Origin: Paracoccus caeni
GTDB taxonomy: Bacteria; Pseudomonadota; Alphaproteobacteria; Rhodobacterales; Rhodobacteraceae
NCBI RefSeq assembly: GCF_016629665.1
Contig: NZ_JAEPRQ010000008.1
Coordinates: forward strand, 1 to 64,000
Direction of reading: 5' to 3'
Length of the DNA: 64,000 nt
Under the pieces are notes generated by a model, which made no database searches, was not told the DNA's origin, and saw only the letters and a program-made list of their open reading frames with translations. Both the position numbers and the translations under genes were made by a program. Position 1 is the first letter of the stretch. Each line of letters begins with the position of its first letter. Of this stretch, positions 34,948-44,000 are shown one piece after another.

Positions 34948-35262
34948 TGTCCCTAACTCCCCTGTTGCGGCATCTCGCCTGCGTAGAGGATGCTGGCTGA
35001 CCTGTATGAAATCAAGCGCTTCGACAGGTCTGACAGGGGCATAGGCAATCACGCGCCAGACCGGGGCCGGGGGTAAGATCGTTCCGAGAACGCGCCCTAT
35101 TGCACCCCGGCGCGGAACGATGTTCCATGAATACGCGATAACAAGCATCACCTGTTCCATGCCGGGCAAAGGATCGTCAGACGGTTTTCTTTTTTCGGCC
35201 CGGCGCTTGTGGGCATCGGCGCCCGGGCGCAAGTAAGTGGCAAGAAATGAAGGAGTATTCTG
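34948..35262. other. Divergent intergenic region with two GTTC/GAAC palindromes
   Basis: 315 bp between DUF2853 and the ABC transporter operon. CGTTC-CGA-GAACG at 35080-35092 and GGAAC-GAT-GTTCC at 35114-35126 are both perfect palindromes with 3-base spacers, 34 bp apart centre to centre, and may be operators. A strong GAAGGAG ribosome site lies just before the ABC operon. No gene is recognised. Confidence 0.5.
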
Positions 35263-36027
35263 ATGCGCACCACCATCCTGTCGGCCATTCTTGCGCTGGC
35301 GACCGCCCTGCCCGTCTCGGCCGAGACCATTCGCGTCGGCATGTCCGGCGGCTATTTCCCGTTCACCTTCACCCGCGCCGATGAATTGCAGGGCTTCGAA
35401 GTCGATTTCCTGAATGCCGTGGGCGAGATCACCGGCGACGATATCGAATTCGTCACCATGTCCTTTTCCGGCCTGATCGGCGCGCTGGAGGCCGGACGCA
35501 TCGATACCGTCGCCAACCAGATCACGATCACCCCCGAACGCGAGGCGAAATTCGCCTTTACCCAGCCTTACGTGTTTGACGGCGCGCAGGTGGTGGTGAA
35601 AGAAGGCAATGAGGGTGAAATCACTGGCCCGGAAAGCCTGAAGGGCAAATCCGTCGCGGTGAACCTTGGCTCGAATTTCGAGGAATTGCTGCGCGCCCTG
35701 CCCTATGCTGATGAAATCGATATCCGCACCTATGAAAGCAATATCGAACAGGACACCGCGCTTGGCCGGGTCGATGCTTTCGTGATGGACCGGGTGTCCT
35801 CGGCTCAGGTGATCGCCGAAAGCCCGCTGCCGCTGGCGCTGGCCGGTCAGCCCTTTGACGAGATCCGCAACGCGCTGCCCTTCCGTAATGACGAGGCCGG
35901 AAACGCCCTGCGTGACCGCGTCGATGCCGCCATTACCGAGCTGAAGGAAAATGGCACGCTGGCCGAGATTTCGCAGAAATGGCTGAAAGCCGACGTGACG
36001 CAGCCGCTGGCTGAAGCGGCGGAATAA
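35263..36027 (+). CDS. Amino-acid ABC transporter, periplasmic substrate-binding protein
   Basis: A 254-residue secreted family-3 solute-binding protein: signal peptide ending near ALPVSA, then IRVGMSGGYFPFTF, LQGFEVDFLNAVGEI and DTVANQITITPEREAKFAFTQPYVFDGAQVVV, the SBP_bac_3 pattern that binds polar amino acids or cystine. Residues LGRVDAFVMDR occur in the second lobe. It shares one base with the permease gene, and the ATPase gene follows, making a complete importer. Ligand not determinable by eye; cystine or glutamate-type ligands are plausible. Confidence 0.9.
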   Translation: MRTTILSAILALATALPVSAETIRVGMSGGYFPFTFTRADELQGFEVDFLNAVGEITGDDIEFVTMSFSGLIGALEAGRIDTVANQITITPEREAKFAFTQPYVFDGAQVVVKEGNEGEITGPESLKGKSVAVNLGSNFEELLRALPYADEIDIRTYESNIEQDTALGRVDAFVMDRVSSAQVIAESPLPLALAGQPFDEIRNALPFRNDEAGNALRDRVDAAITELKENGTLAEISQKWLKADVTQPLAEAAE

Positions 36028-36701
36028 TGCGGGCACTGGACACCGCCTATATGTGGGATCTGGTGCCGGTGATTGCCGGTTATGTCCCGCTGACGATGTT
36101 CATGGCTGTGGTCTCGATGGTGGCGGCGCTGGTGCTGGCCGCCATCCTGGCCATCATCCGTGTGCTGCGGATTCCGGTCATTGACCGGATCGTGGCGGTG
36201 TTCATCAGCTTTTTTCGCGGCACGCCGTTATTGGTGCAGCTTTTCCTGTTCTATTACGGCCTGCCGCAGCTTCTATCCTTCATGACCGCGATCGATGGCA
36301 TCACCGCCGCGATCTTCGGTCTGACGCTGCATTTCGCGGCCTATATGGCCGAAAGCATCCGCGGCGCGATCCTTGGCGTTGACCGCAGCCAATGGGAGGC
36401 CGCGCAGTCCATCGGCATGACCCAAGGCCAGCTTTTGCGCCGGATTATCCTGCCGCAGGCTTCACCCATCGCGGCGCCGACGCTGATGAATTACTTCATC
36501 GACATGATCAAAAGCACCTCGCTAGCCTTCACCCTTGGCGTGACCGAAATGATGGGCGCGACCCAGAAGGAAGCCGCTGGCAGCTTCCTCTATCTCGAAG
36601 CATTTCTGGTCGTCGCCCTGTTTTATTGGGTCATCGTCGAGGTTCTATCCGTCGGCCAACGCTGGATGGAGCGGCATCTGGGCAAGGCGGTGGCACGATG
36701 A
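36027..36701 (+). CDS. Amino-acid ABC transporter, permease
   Basis: A 224-residue inner-membrane permease of the His/Glu/Gln/Arg/opine type, with five hydrophobic helices. The EAA loop is EAAQSIGMTQGQLLRRIILPQA, which docks onto the ATPase, and ISFFRGTPLLVQLFLFYYGLPQL is the family's signature segment. Only one permease gene is present, so it probably acts as a homodimer. Overlaps the binding-protein gene by 1 bp and the ATPase gene by 4 bp. Confidence 0.92.
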   Translation: MRALDTAYMWDLVPVIAGYVPLTMFMAVVSMVAALVLAAILAIIRVLRIPVIDRIVAVFISFFRGTPLLVQLFLFYYGLPQLLSFMTAIDGITAAIFGLTLHFAAYMAESIRGAILGVDRSQWEAAQSIGMTQGQLLRRIILPQASPIAAPTLMNYFIDMIKSTSLAFTLGVTEMMGATQKEAAGSFLYLEAFLVVALFYWVIVEVLSVGQRWMERHLGKAVAR

Positions 36702-37438
36702 GCTGCAATATAAGCATCAGCGGCCTGACCAAGCGTTTCGGCACCAATACCGTGCTGAACGACATCAGCCTTAGCCTGACGCCGGGCGAGCGGGTGGCGA
36801 TCATCGGGCCGTCAGGGACCGGAAAATCCACGCTGTTGCGCTGTCTTAACTATCTGGACCGGCCCGATAAGGGTCTGATAACTTTAGGTGATCTGTCGGT
36901 AGATGCCGAACGCGCCAGCCGCGCCGATATTCTGGCGCTGCGCCGCAGGACCGGCTTCGTTTTTCAGAACTATGCGCTTTTCGCCAACAAAACCGCCCGC
37001 CAGAACATCATGGAGGGGTTAACGGTCGTCCGCGACTGGTCGAAGGACAAGGCGCGGGCGCGGGCGGATGAGATCCTTGCCCGGATCGGGCTTGCGGATC
37101 GCGGCGACAGCTATCCTTCGGCCCTGTCGGGCGGTCAGCAGCAGCGGGTTGGGATTGGCCGGGCGATGGCGCTGGACGCCGATCTGATGCTTCTGGACGA
37201 ACCGACCAGCGCACTTGACCCGGAATGGGTGGGCGAGGTGCTGGATCTGATCCGCCGCATCGCTGACGGTCGGCAAACGATGCTAATCGTGACGCACGAG
37301 ATGCAATTCGCGCGTGAGATCGCCGACCGGATCGTCTTCATGGATGGCGGGCGGATCGTGGAACAGGGACCGCCCGAGCAAATCTTCGGTAATGCGCAGG
37401 ATGAACGCACCCGGGCCTTCCTGCGCCGCGTCGGCTGA
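36698..37438 (+). CDS. Amino-acid ABC transporter, ATP-binding protein
   Basis: A 246-residue ABC ATPase starting MSCNISISGL. Walker A is IIGPSGTGKSTLLRCLN, the Q loop is VFQNYALFANKT, the signature is LSGGQQQRVGIGRAMAL, Walker B is LMLLDEPTSALDPE and the H loop is IVTHEMQFAREI. It powers the upstream permease. The start overlaps the permease stop as ATGA. Its stop directly abuts that of the convergent gene, with no room for a terminator. Confidence 0.95.
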   Translation: MSCNISISGLTKRFGTNTVLNDISLSLTPGERVAIIGPSGTGKSTLLRCLNYLDRPDKGLITLGDLSVDAERASRADILALRRRTGFVFQNYALFANKTARQNIMEGLTVVRDWSKDKARARADEILARIGLADRGDSYPSALSGGQQQRVGIGRAMALDADLMLLDEPTSALDPEWVGEVLDLIRRIADGRQTMLIVTHEMQFAREIADRIVFMDGGRIVEQGPPEQIFGNAQDERTRAFLRRVG

Positions 37439-37858
37439 TCACTCCAGCCCGGCCGAGAAGTAATAAGTCTCGGCCTCGCGCTTGCCATCAAACCCCGTGC
37501 CCGAGGCGATGATGCAGCTTGTCCCGTCTCGCATCGGCTCTACCAGTGTCCAGGTGCCCATTTGTGCCGAACCCCAAAGCTCGGTGCCGTCGGGATCGTG
37601 GGAATCGACGTGGTCTTCGCTGAAATCATGGGTCAGCGTCCGCCGGATCTCGATGTGATCGGCGCAGTAGGGCTCTTCGCCGATGGCCATATCAGCCGTC
37701 GGCATGTCGCCGGACGTGATTTCAGGCGACAATGCGGGCATCGTCTGCTCTTGCAGCGGCTGCTCGGCGCGGATCGCCGCATGGACCGGCATCGAAACGA
37801 TCAGAGCAGCACCTCCGGCAAGGACAAGCCGGGCAAGGGGATTTTTCGCGTGTTTCAT
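37439..37858 (-). CDS. Hypothetical exported protein
   Basis: A 139-residue protein with an N-terminal signal peptide (NPLARLVLAGGAALIVSMPVHA). The mature part contains two Cys (EEPYCADHIEIRRTL and DGTSCIIASGTG) that could form a disulfide, and ends in a beta-like segment (REAETYYFSAGLE). I do not recognise a family. AGGAAGG precedes the ATG. It is convergent with the ABC ATPase gene and divergent from glk. Confidence 0.7.
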   Translation of the reverse strand: MKHAKNPLARLVLAGGAALIVSMPVHAAIRAEQPLQEQTMPALSPEITSGDMPTADMAIGEEPYCADHIEIRRTLTHDFSEDHVDSHDPDGTELWGSAQMGTWTLVEPMRDGTSCIIASGTGFDGKREAETYYFSAGLE

Positions 37859-38121
37859 GACGTCAGCCTTCCTCTGCTGTTGCCATCGAAGACGAGAAAA
37901 AACGCCGTATTGGCGTCAGGGTTCCGTTTTTTGACCTCGGAAGGTGGTTCACGAGGGGGCTGGGCTACGATCAACATTCTGTATTTATGGGATAAATCTG
38001 TGAGGCAAACCTTTCGCTGCAAGCACGGTGAAATCTTAAAGGTTCCGATTGTGTCCTGCTCGCGAAATTCGTAGCACAAACGCTGATAGCGATAGCAACG
38101 ATTGGCGCGGCGGAGGTCGAT

Positions 38122-39048
38122 ATGGCGATGCTTCTGGGGGATGTCGGGGGAACCAATGCACGGTTCGCCCTTGCGCGGAACGGTGTGATCGACCGCGAGA
38201 CTGTGACCCGTTATCGCGGCGACGATTTCCCGACCTTTGACGAGGTGGTGGCCCGTTTTCTGCAGGAACAGGGACAGCCGCGTATCACTTCGGTCTGTAT
38301 TGCGGCGGCGGGACCGGTCAGCGGCGGTCGCGCCAGCCTGACCAACCGCGACTGGGACATGACCGAGGATGGGCTGGCGAAGCTGACCGATGCCGATCAG
38401 GTCCGGCTGATCAACGACCTGACCGCGCTTGGTTATGCGACGCCCGCCTTGCGCGGTGATGGGGTGCGGGTGCTGCGTGATGCGCCTGCCGACCGGGCGC
38501 GGAACGGGCAATCGCTGGTCGTGGGGCTGGGCACAGGCTTCAATGTCTGCGCCGTCCGCGCGCTGCCGACCGGCGGGATCGTCGCGATGGAAGCGGAAGA
38601 GGGGCATACCCAGCTTCCCGCGAATGTCTATCGCAGGCTGGTCGATCTGTTGGGGGCTGAGGCGACCGACCGCTTCTTCTCGACCGAGGAATTGTTCGCA
38701 GGTCGTGGCCTGTCGCATCTGCACGCGGCCCGCACCCGGACAGCGCCTGCGCGGGGCGAGGATATCGCCCGCGCCGCCGAATCTGGTGAGGCAGAGGCGG
38801 TCGCAACCTATGATCTGTTCACTGATCTGGTCGGTTTGCTGTGCCGTGAACTGTCAATGCGCTTCATGCCGCTGGACGGGCTGTTTCTGGCTGGCAGCGT
38901 TGGCCGCAGCATCGCCGACCGCATGGACCGTTTTGAGACCAGCTTCCTGGACGAGCCATACATGCGGCATATTCCTGAAAATACGCCGATTTTCCTGATC
39001 CTGGACGATATGGCCGCGCTTCACGGTTGTCTGGCGGCTTTGTCCTAA
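38122..39048 (+). CDS. glk: Glucokinase
   Basis: Glk phosphorylates glucose at C6 using ATP. The N-terminal phosphate-binding motif LLGDVGGTNARFAL, the sugar-binding region INDLTALGYA (Asn-Asp), GLGTGFN and the EEGHTQLP segment are those of the bacterial (E. coli-type) glucokinase. Length 308 residues. GGAGG lies 6 nt upstream of the ATG. The 263-bp gap upstream shows no gene. It is separate from tamA by 90 bp. Confidence 0.93.
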   Translation: MAMLLGDVGGTNARFALARNGVIDRETVTRYRGDDFPTFDEVVARFLQEQGQPRITSVCIAAAGPVSGGRASLTNRDWDMTEDGLAKLTDADQVRLINDLTALGYATPALRGDGVRVLRDAPADRARNGQSLVVGLGTGFNVCAVRALPTGGIVAMEAEEGHTQLPANVYRRLVDLLGAEATDRFFSTEELFAGRGLSHLHAARTRTAPARGEDIARAAESGEAEAVATYDLFTDLVGLLCRELSMRFMPLDGLFLAGSVGRSIADRMDRFETSFLDEPYMRHIPENTPIFLILDDMAALHGCLAALS

Positions 39049-39152
39049 AGGTGACACACCGCCCAAAGATCGGTTAACTGGGACGATCCGCTGGATTCCC
39101 CGCTTCTTTCCTGTTCAAATAGCGCAAAGAACAAGAAATGCAGGGCAGGAAG

Positions 39153-41018
39153 ATGCGGGTTATTCTGCGTGCGGCGCTGGTCGCGACCACGGCGATAATC
39201 TTTGGCGGCACGGCATTCAGCCAGTCATCCTCTCCGTTTTCCGGGATTTCCGGTCTTTTTGGCGGTGGCAGCGAAAGCGAAGGGCCGGTTTCGCTGACCT
39301 TCGAGGTCTCGGGCGACGATGATCTTGAAAGCTCGCTGCGCAACACTTCGCTGATTTCCGGCGCGCTGTCCGAGGATCGGACCACCGGGCAGGACGTGCT
39401 TGCCGCGGCCCGCGGCGATTATGCGCGCATTCTGGGCGCGCTTTACGACCGGGGCTATTATTCGGCGCAGATCTTCATCCGTCTGGACGGAGTCGAGGCG
39501 GCAGAGATCGCGCCGCTGGACGCGCCTGCGGTGATCCAGAATGTCGTGGTTCAGGTCGATACCGGGCCGCAATTCCGCTTCTCCCGCGCGGCGATTGCGC
39601 CGCTGGCACCTGAAACCGATCTTCCCACAGGCTATCGTCGGGGCGAAGCCGCCGGAACCGGTACGATCAAATCGGCTGCCACGGCGGGCGTCGATGGCTG
39701 GCGCAACTATGGCCATGCCAAGGCCAATGTCGATGGCCAGCGGATCGAGGCCGACCATCCGCAACGCACCGTTGACAGCCAGATCGGCCTTGCGCCCGGT
39801 CCGGTCGTCACGTTCGGCAGGCTGAACATGCGCGGCTATGAGCGGATGAACCCCCGTCGCCTGCACAAGATCGCCGGTCTGCCCGAAGGTCAGCGCTTCG
39901 ACCCCGAGGATATCGAAGATGTCCGCAAACGCCTGCGCCGCAGCGGCGTCTTTTCGGCGATTACGCTGGAAGAGGCCGAACAGCTTGGGCCGGGCAACAC
40001 GATGGACGTGAACCTGACAGTGGTGGAACAGAAGCCGCGCCGGATCGGTGCGGGTTTCGAGATTTCGACCACGGATGGCGCGATGCTGTCGGCCTATTGG
40101 ATGCACCGCAACCTGCTGGGCGGTGGCGAGCGGCTGCGGATCGAGGGCGAAGTCAAGGACATGGGCTCGGACAGCAGTGGCCGGGACGAGGAAGTGACCA
40201 TCCGGCTGGAACGCCCGGCAACGATCTCGCCCGACACCACCGCCTATATCGAGACGATTCTGGCCCGGATGCGGGAAGAGGATTATGACGCCGATGGTGG
40301 TGCAATCGGCATTGGTTTCAACCACATCTACAGCGACCGTTTTACCTTCGATGTCGGCATGCGCTATGAGTTTTCGCGTGTTTACGATGACTTGGGCGAG
40401 ACGGACTTCAAGGTTCTGGCCTTCCCGATGAACGTCATGTGGGATGCGCGCGACGATCAGAAGAACGCCAAGAACGGCTATTATCTGAACGGCGATCTGG
40501 TACCGTTTAAAGGCTTTGACGATACCGGCTCTGGTGCGCAGGTGGTCGGCGAAGGTCGGGCCTTCTATTCGCTGGGCGAGGATGACCGCATCACCTTGGC
40601 AGGCCGCGCCCGTGTCGGCAGCGTCCTTGGCAGCGAAATCGACGATACGCCGCGCTATTATCTCTTCTATTCCGGCGGCGGCGGCAGTGTTCGCGGCCAG
40701 CCCTATCAATCGCTTGGGGTCGAGGAAATTCAGGGCGAGAACGAGCTGATCAAGACCGGCGGTATGAGCGTGGCGAATATGAGCGCCGAGATCCGCTGGC
40801 AGGTCCGCGAAAAGATCGGGGTCGTGGCCTTCTATGATTACGGCAGGCTTTGGACCGAAAGCGCGTGGGATGGGAATAGCCAGTGGCATTCCGGCGCGGG
40901 CGTCGGCATTCGCTATAACACCCCGATCGGACCCCTTCGCTTTGACGTGGCCGGTCCGACCGGCGGCGATACGGGCGAGGGTGTGCAGCTTTACCTTGGG
41001 CTTGGGCAGGCATTCTGA
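39153..41018 (+). CDS. tamA: Autotransporter assembly outer-membrane protein TamA
   Basis: TamA is a BamA/Omp85-family beta-barrel that with TamB helps insert outer-membrane proteins and move lipids. A signal peptide (RVILRAALVATTAIIFGGTAFS) precedes POTRA domains (LGALYDRGYYSAQIFIRLDG, later RLNMRGYERMNPRRLHKIAGLPEGQRFDPEDIEDVRKRLRRSGVF), then the barrel, with GGGGSVRGQPYQSLGVEE resembling the VRGF motif region, ending FRFD-like LRFDVAGPTGG and QLYLGLGQAF. An ATG five codons earlier (39138) is possible; I prefer 39153 for the AGGG spacing. Shares one base with tamB. Confidence 0.92.
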   Translation: MRVILRAALVATTAIIFGGTAFSQSSSPFSGISGLFGGGSESEGPVSLTFEVSGDDDLESSLRNTSLISGALSEDRTTGQDVLAAARGDYARILGALYDRGYYSAQIFIRLDGVEAAEIAPLDAPAVIQNVVVQVDTGPQFRFSRAAIAPLAPETDLPTGYRRGEAAGTGTIKSAATAGVDGWRNYGHAKANVDGQRIEADHPQRTVDSQIGLAPGPVVTFGRLNMRGYERMNPRRLHKIAGLPEGQRFDPEDIEDVRKRLRRSGVFSAITLEEAEQLGPGNTMDVNLTVVEQKPRRIGAGFEISTTDGAMLSAYWMHRNLLGGGERLRIEGEVKDMGSDSSGRDEEVTIRLERPATISPDTTAYIETILARMREEDYDADGGAIGIGFNHIYSDRFTFDVGMRYEFSRVYDDLGETDFKVLAFPMNVMWDARDDQKNAKNGYYLNGDLVPFKGFDDTGSGAQVVGEGRAFYSLGEDDRITLAGRARVGSVLGSEIDDTPRYYLFYSGGGGSVRGQPYQSLGVEEIQGENELIKTGGMSVANMSAEIRWQVREKIGVVAFYDYGRLWTESAWDGNSQWHSGAGVGIRYNTPIGPLRFDVAGPTGGDTGEGVQLYLGLGQAF

Positions 41019-44000
41019 TGCGTAAGATCTGGCTTATCCTGTTCGCAATCCTGTTCCCGCTGGCCGTTCTGGCGCAAAGCGCCGCCGAAATCTCGGAAGA
41101 GGTTAGCGACGACCGCGGCTTCATCACCCGGCTTCTGGAAGACAACCTTTCCGGGGCAGGGCGCGAGGTGGTGATCGATGGGTTTCAGGGCGCATTGTCG
41201 TCACGCGCGACCTTTGACAGCATCACGATTGCCGATGACGACGGGGTTTGGCTGACGCTGAAGAATGGCGCGATCCAGTGGACAAGGTCGTCGCTTTTGC
41301 GCGGCAGGGTCCAGATCGCCGAACTTTCTGCCGAAGAAATCCTGCTGCCACGTCTGCCGGGCGCAGGCCCGTCTGCACCGCAGGCCGAGACGCGGGAATT
41401 TGCGCTGCCAGAGCTGCCGGTATCGATCAATATCGACCAGATCGCCGCCCAGCGGGTTGTTCTGGGCGAGCCGGTGATCGGGCTGGAAGCCGCTATCTCT
41501 TTGCAAGGAAACATGAATCTCGAGGGAGGAGAGGGGAACGCAAACCTTAATATCCAACGCCTCGACGGCCCTCGCGGGGAATTCGTCCTTGATGCGGGCT
41601 ATGCGAACGAGACCCAGATCCTGCGGTTGAACCTGTCGCTTGATGAGGCGGCGGATGGTCTGCTGGTCAATCTGGTCAACCTTTATGACAAGCCCGCCGT
41701 CAGAGCCCAGATCAATGGCGAAGGCGCAATTCAGGATTTCGCAGCCAATATCAGCCTTGCCACCAATGGCCAACCGCGCATCACCGGGCAGGTCAGCGCG
41801 TCGGGTGCGTTGGGCACCGACGGGACGCCGGGCACGGCCTTCAAGTTCCAGCTTGGCGGCGATGTGGCCTCGCTGCTCTCGCCCGAGAACCGGACATTTT
41901 TCGGCACCGAGACGCAGCTTCAGGCAGAAGGCTGGCGGGGCGAAACGGGCAGGCTGGATATCCCCGTCCTGAAACTTACCACCGAGGCTTTGGGGCTGGA
42001 CGGATCGCTTGCACTCAACGACCGGGGCGCACCGCAGAATGCCAACCTTCTGATAACGCTTGGCGAAGATGCCGGAGCGACGCAGGTTCCGGTGCCGCTG
42101 CCATTTGCAGAGGGCTCAACCGTGGAATCCGGTCGGCTGACGCTGGATTACAATGCCGCAAAAGGGCAGGGCTGGACGCTGAATGGACGGGTCGGGCATC
42201 TGAACACGTCGCAGGTGCAGATCGGCGCGCTGACCTTGGACGGCGCGGGCGATGTCGTGATAAATGATGGCGCGCTTGGCGACATCACCGGCAAAATCGA
42301 TTTCGGCAGCCGCGAAATGGGCTTCACTGATCCCGGCCTTGCCGAAGCGGTGGGCGAGGCGATCACCGGCTCGACCGATTTCACCTTCACGCCGGGCGAC
42401 GCGCTGGTGCTGCCGAACCTGACCATCGACGGCTCGGATTACGGGCTTTCGGGCGTGTTCCGGGTGCTTGACCTTGATGAGGGCGGCCGGATTCTGGTGA
42501 ATGCGGGCGCCCGTTACGAGGATCTGACGCGGCTTTCGACCATTGCAGGCCGTCCGATGACGGGACGCGCGGATGTGCGGGCGCGCGGCAGCTATGTCGT
42601 GCTGACCCGGGCTTTCTTCATCGATGCGACGGCGACCGGCAATGACATCTCGGTCGATCAGGATCAGCTTGACCGCCTGCTTGCGGGCGAATCCACCATT
42701 GCGCTGAATGCGCGGCGGAACCGGCAGGGGATCACGCTTGAAAACCTGTCCGTCAATGCGCAACGGCTGACCGCCGAGGCCAGTGGGTATCTGAATTCTG
42801 GCGGCAGCGATGTGACGGCGCAGATTTCGATGCCGTCGCTGGAAGATGCCGATCCGAACTTCTCAGGCGAATTGCAGGCCGAGGCGAAGCTGACCGGCCC
42901 CGACCGGGCGCGGCGGCTGACCGTGAACGGTGAGGCGGTCGATCTGCGGCTTGGCATCGATTTGCTGGACAATGCCTTGCAAGGCCGGACCCAGCTTGAC
43001 GTGGCGGCGCAGCAATCGGCTGCCGGGTTCGAATTGCAGACCTTCAGCTTCGCCAACCCGCAGCTTCAGGCGCGGGGGCGCGGCAACTTTGCCACCGGCA
43101 CATTGGACGCAACCGCCGATTTCGCGGTGCCGGACCTTTCGGTGCTGCGGTCCGATCTGGCGGGCGGCTTCGAGGCGCAGGCGAAGCTGACCGAACAGGA
43201 CGGCACCCGCTTCATCGACCTGACCGGCACCGGCGAAAACCTGGGCATGGCGCAGAACGCCGAGGGCGCGCTGACCGGCACCACCGATCTAAAGGTTCTG
43301 GCCGAGGAAAAGGCCGGGGTGATCACGCTGCGCGATGTGCGGCTGAACAATGAACAGGTGAATGCGACGGCAAGCGGTGTTTATGGCGAGGGCGTTACCG
43401 ATGTTTCGGCCGATCTGAATGTGCGTTCGCTGGCGTTCTTGGGGCAGGGCTGGCGCGGCGCGATGCAGGCGACCGGCAGCTTCCGCGAGGCGGGCGACGG
43501 CGTGCGCAGGCTTGAGGTGAACGGAAACGGGCGCGATCTGTCCTTTGGTCAGGCGCAGGTCGATGGCGCGCTGGCGGGCGAAACCCGGCTGGCCGTGCGC
43601 GGCACCGAACAGGCGGGCGTCTTTACCATCGAACAGGCGCAGGTCGAAAACCCGCGTCTGGCGGCGACCGCCACTGGCAAGGTCGGCGGCGGCGAAACTG
43701 ATGTCAGCGCGCATGTTGATGCGGCTGATCTGCGCTTCCTTGGCAACGGCATCAGCGGCGCCGTTGCGGCCGATGCGCGGCTTCAAGAGGTGGATGGCAC
43801 GCGCCAGATAAGTGCGACCGGGAACGCCAACGGGCTTTCGGTCGGACAGGCGAAAGTAGATCCGCTGCTGGCAGGACAGACCAGTTTCGACGTTGCGGCG
43901 ACGCAGGCGGCAAGCGGAATTTCTGTGCAGAAACTGTCTGTTACCAACCCGCAACTGAATATTAGCGCGGATGGCGACACCATCAGCGGGCTGAATTTGC

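Noticed and set aside
34948..36036. Upstream extension of the DUF2853 frame on the minus strand
   Set aside because: It runs antisense across the substrate-binding protein gene and a gap; the ATG at 34947 has its own ribosome site and gives the normal family length.
39225..40889. A 554-codon open frame on the minus strand
   Set aside because: Antisense shadow of tamA; His/Arg/Gln-rich composition with no domain.
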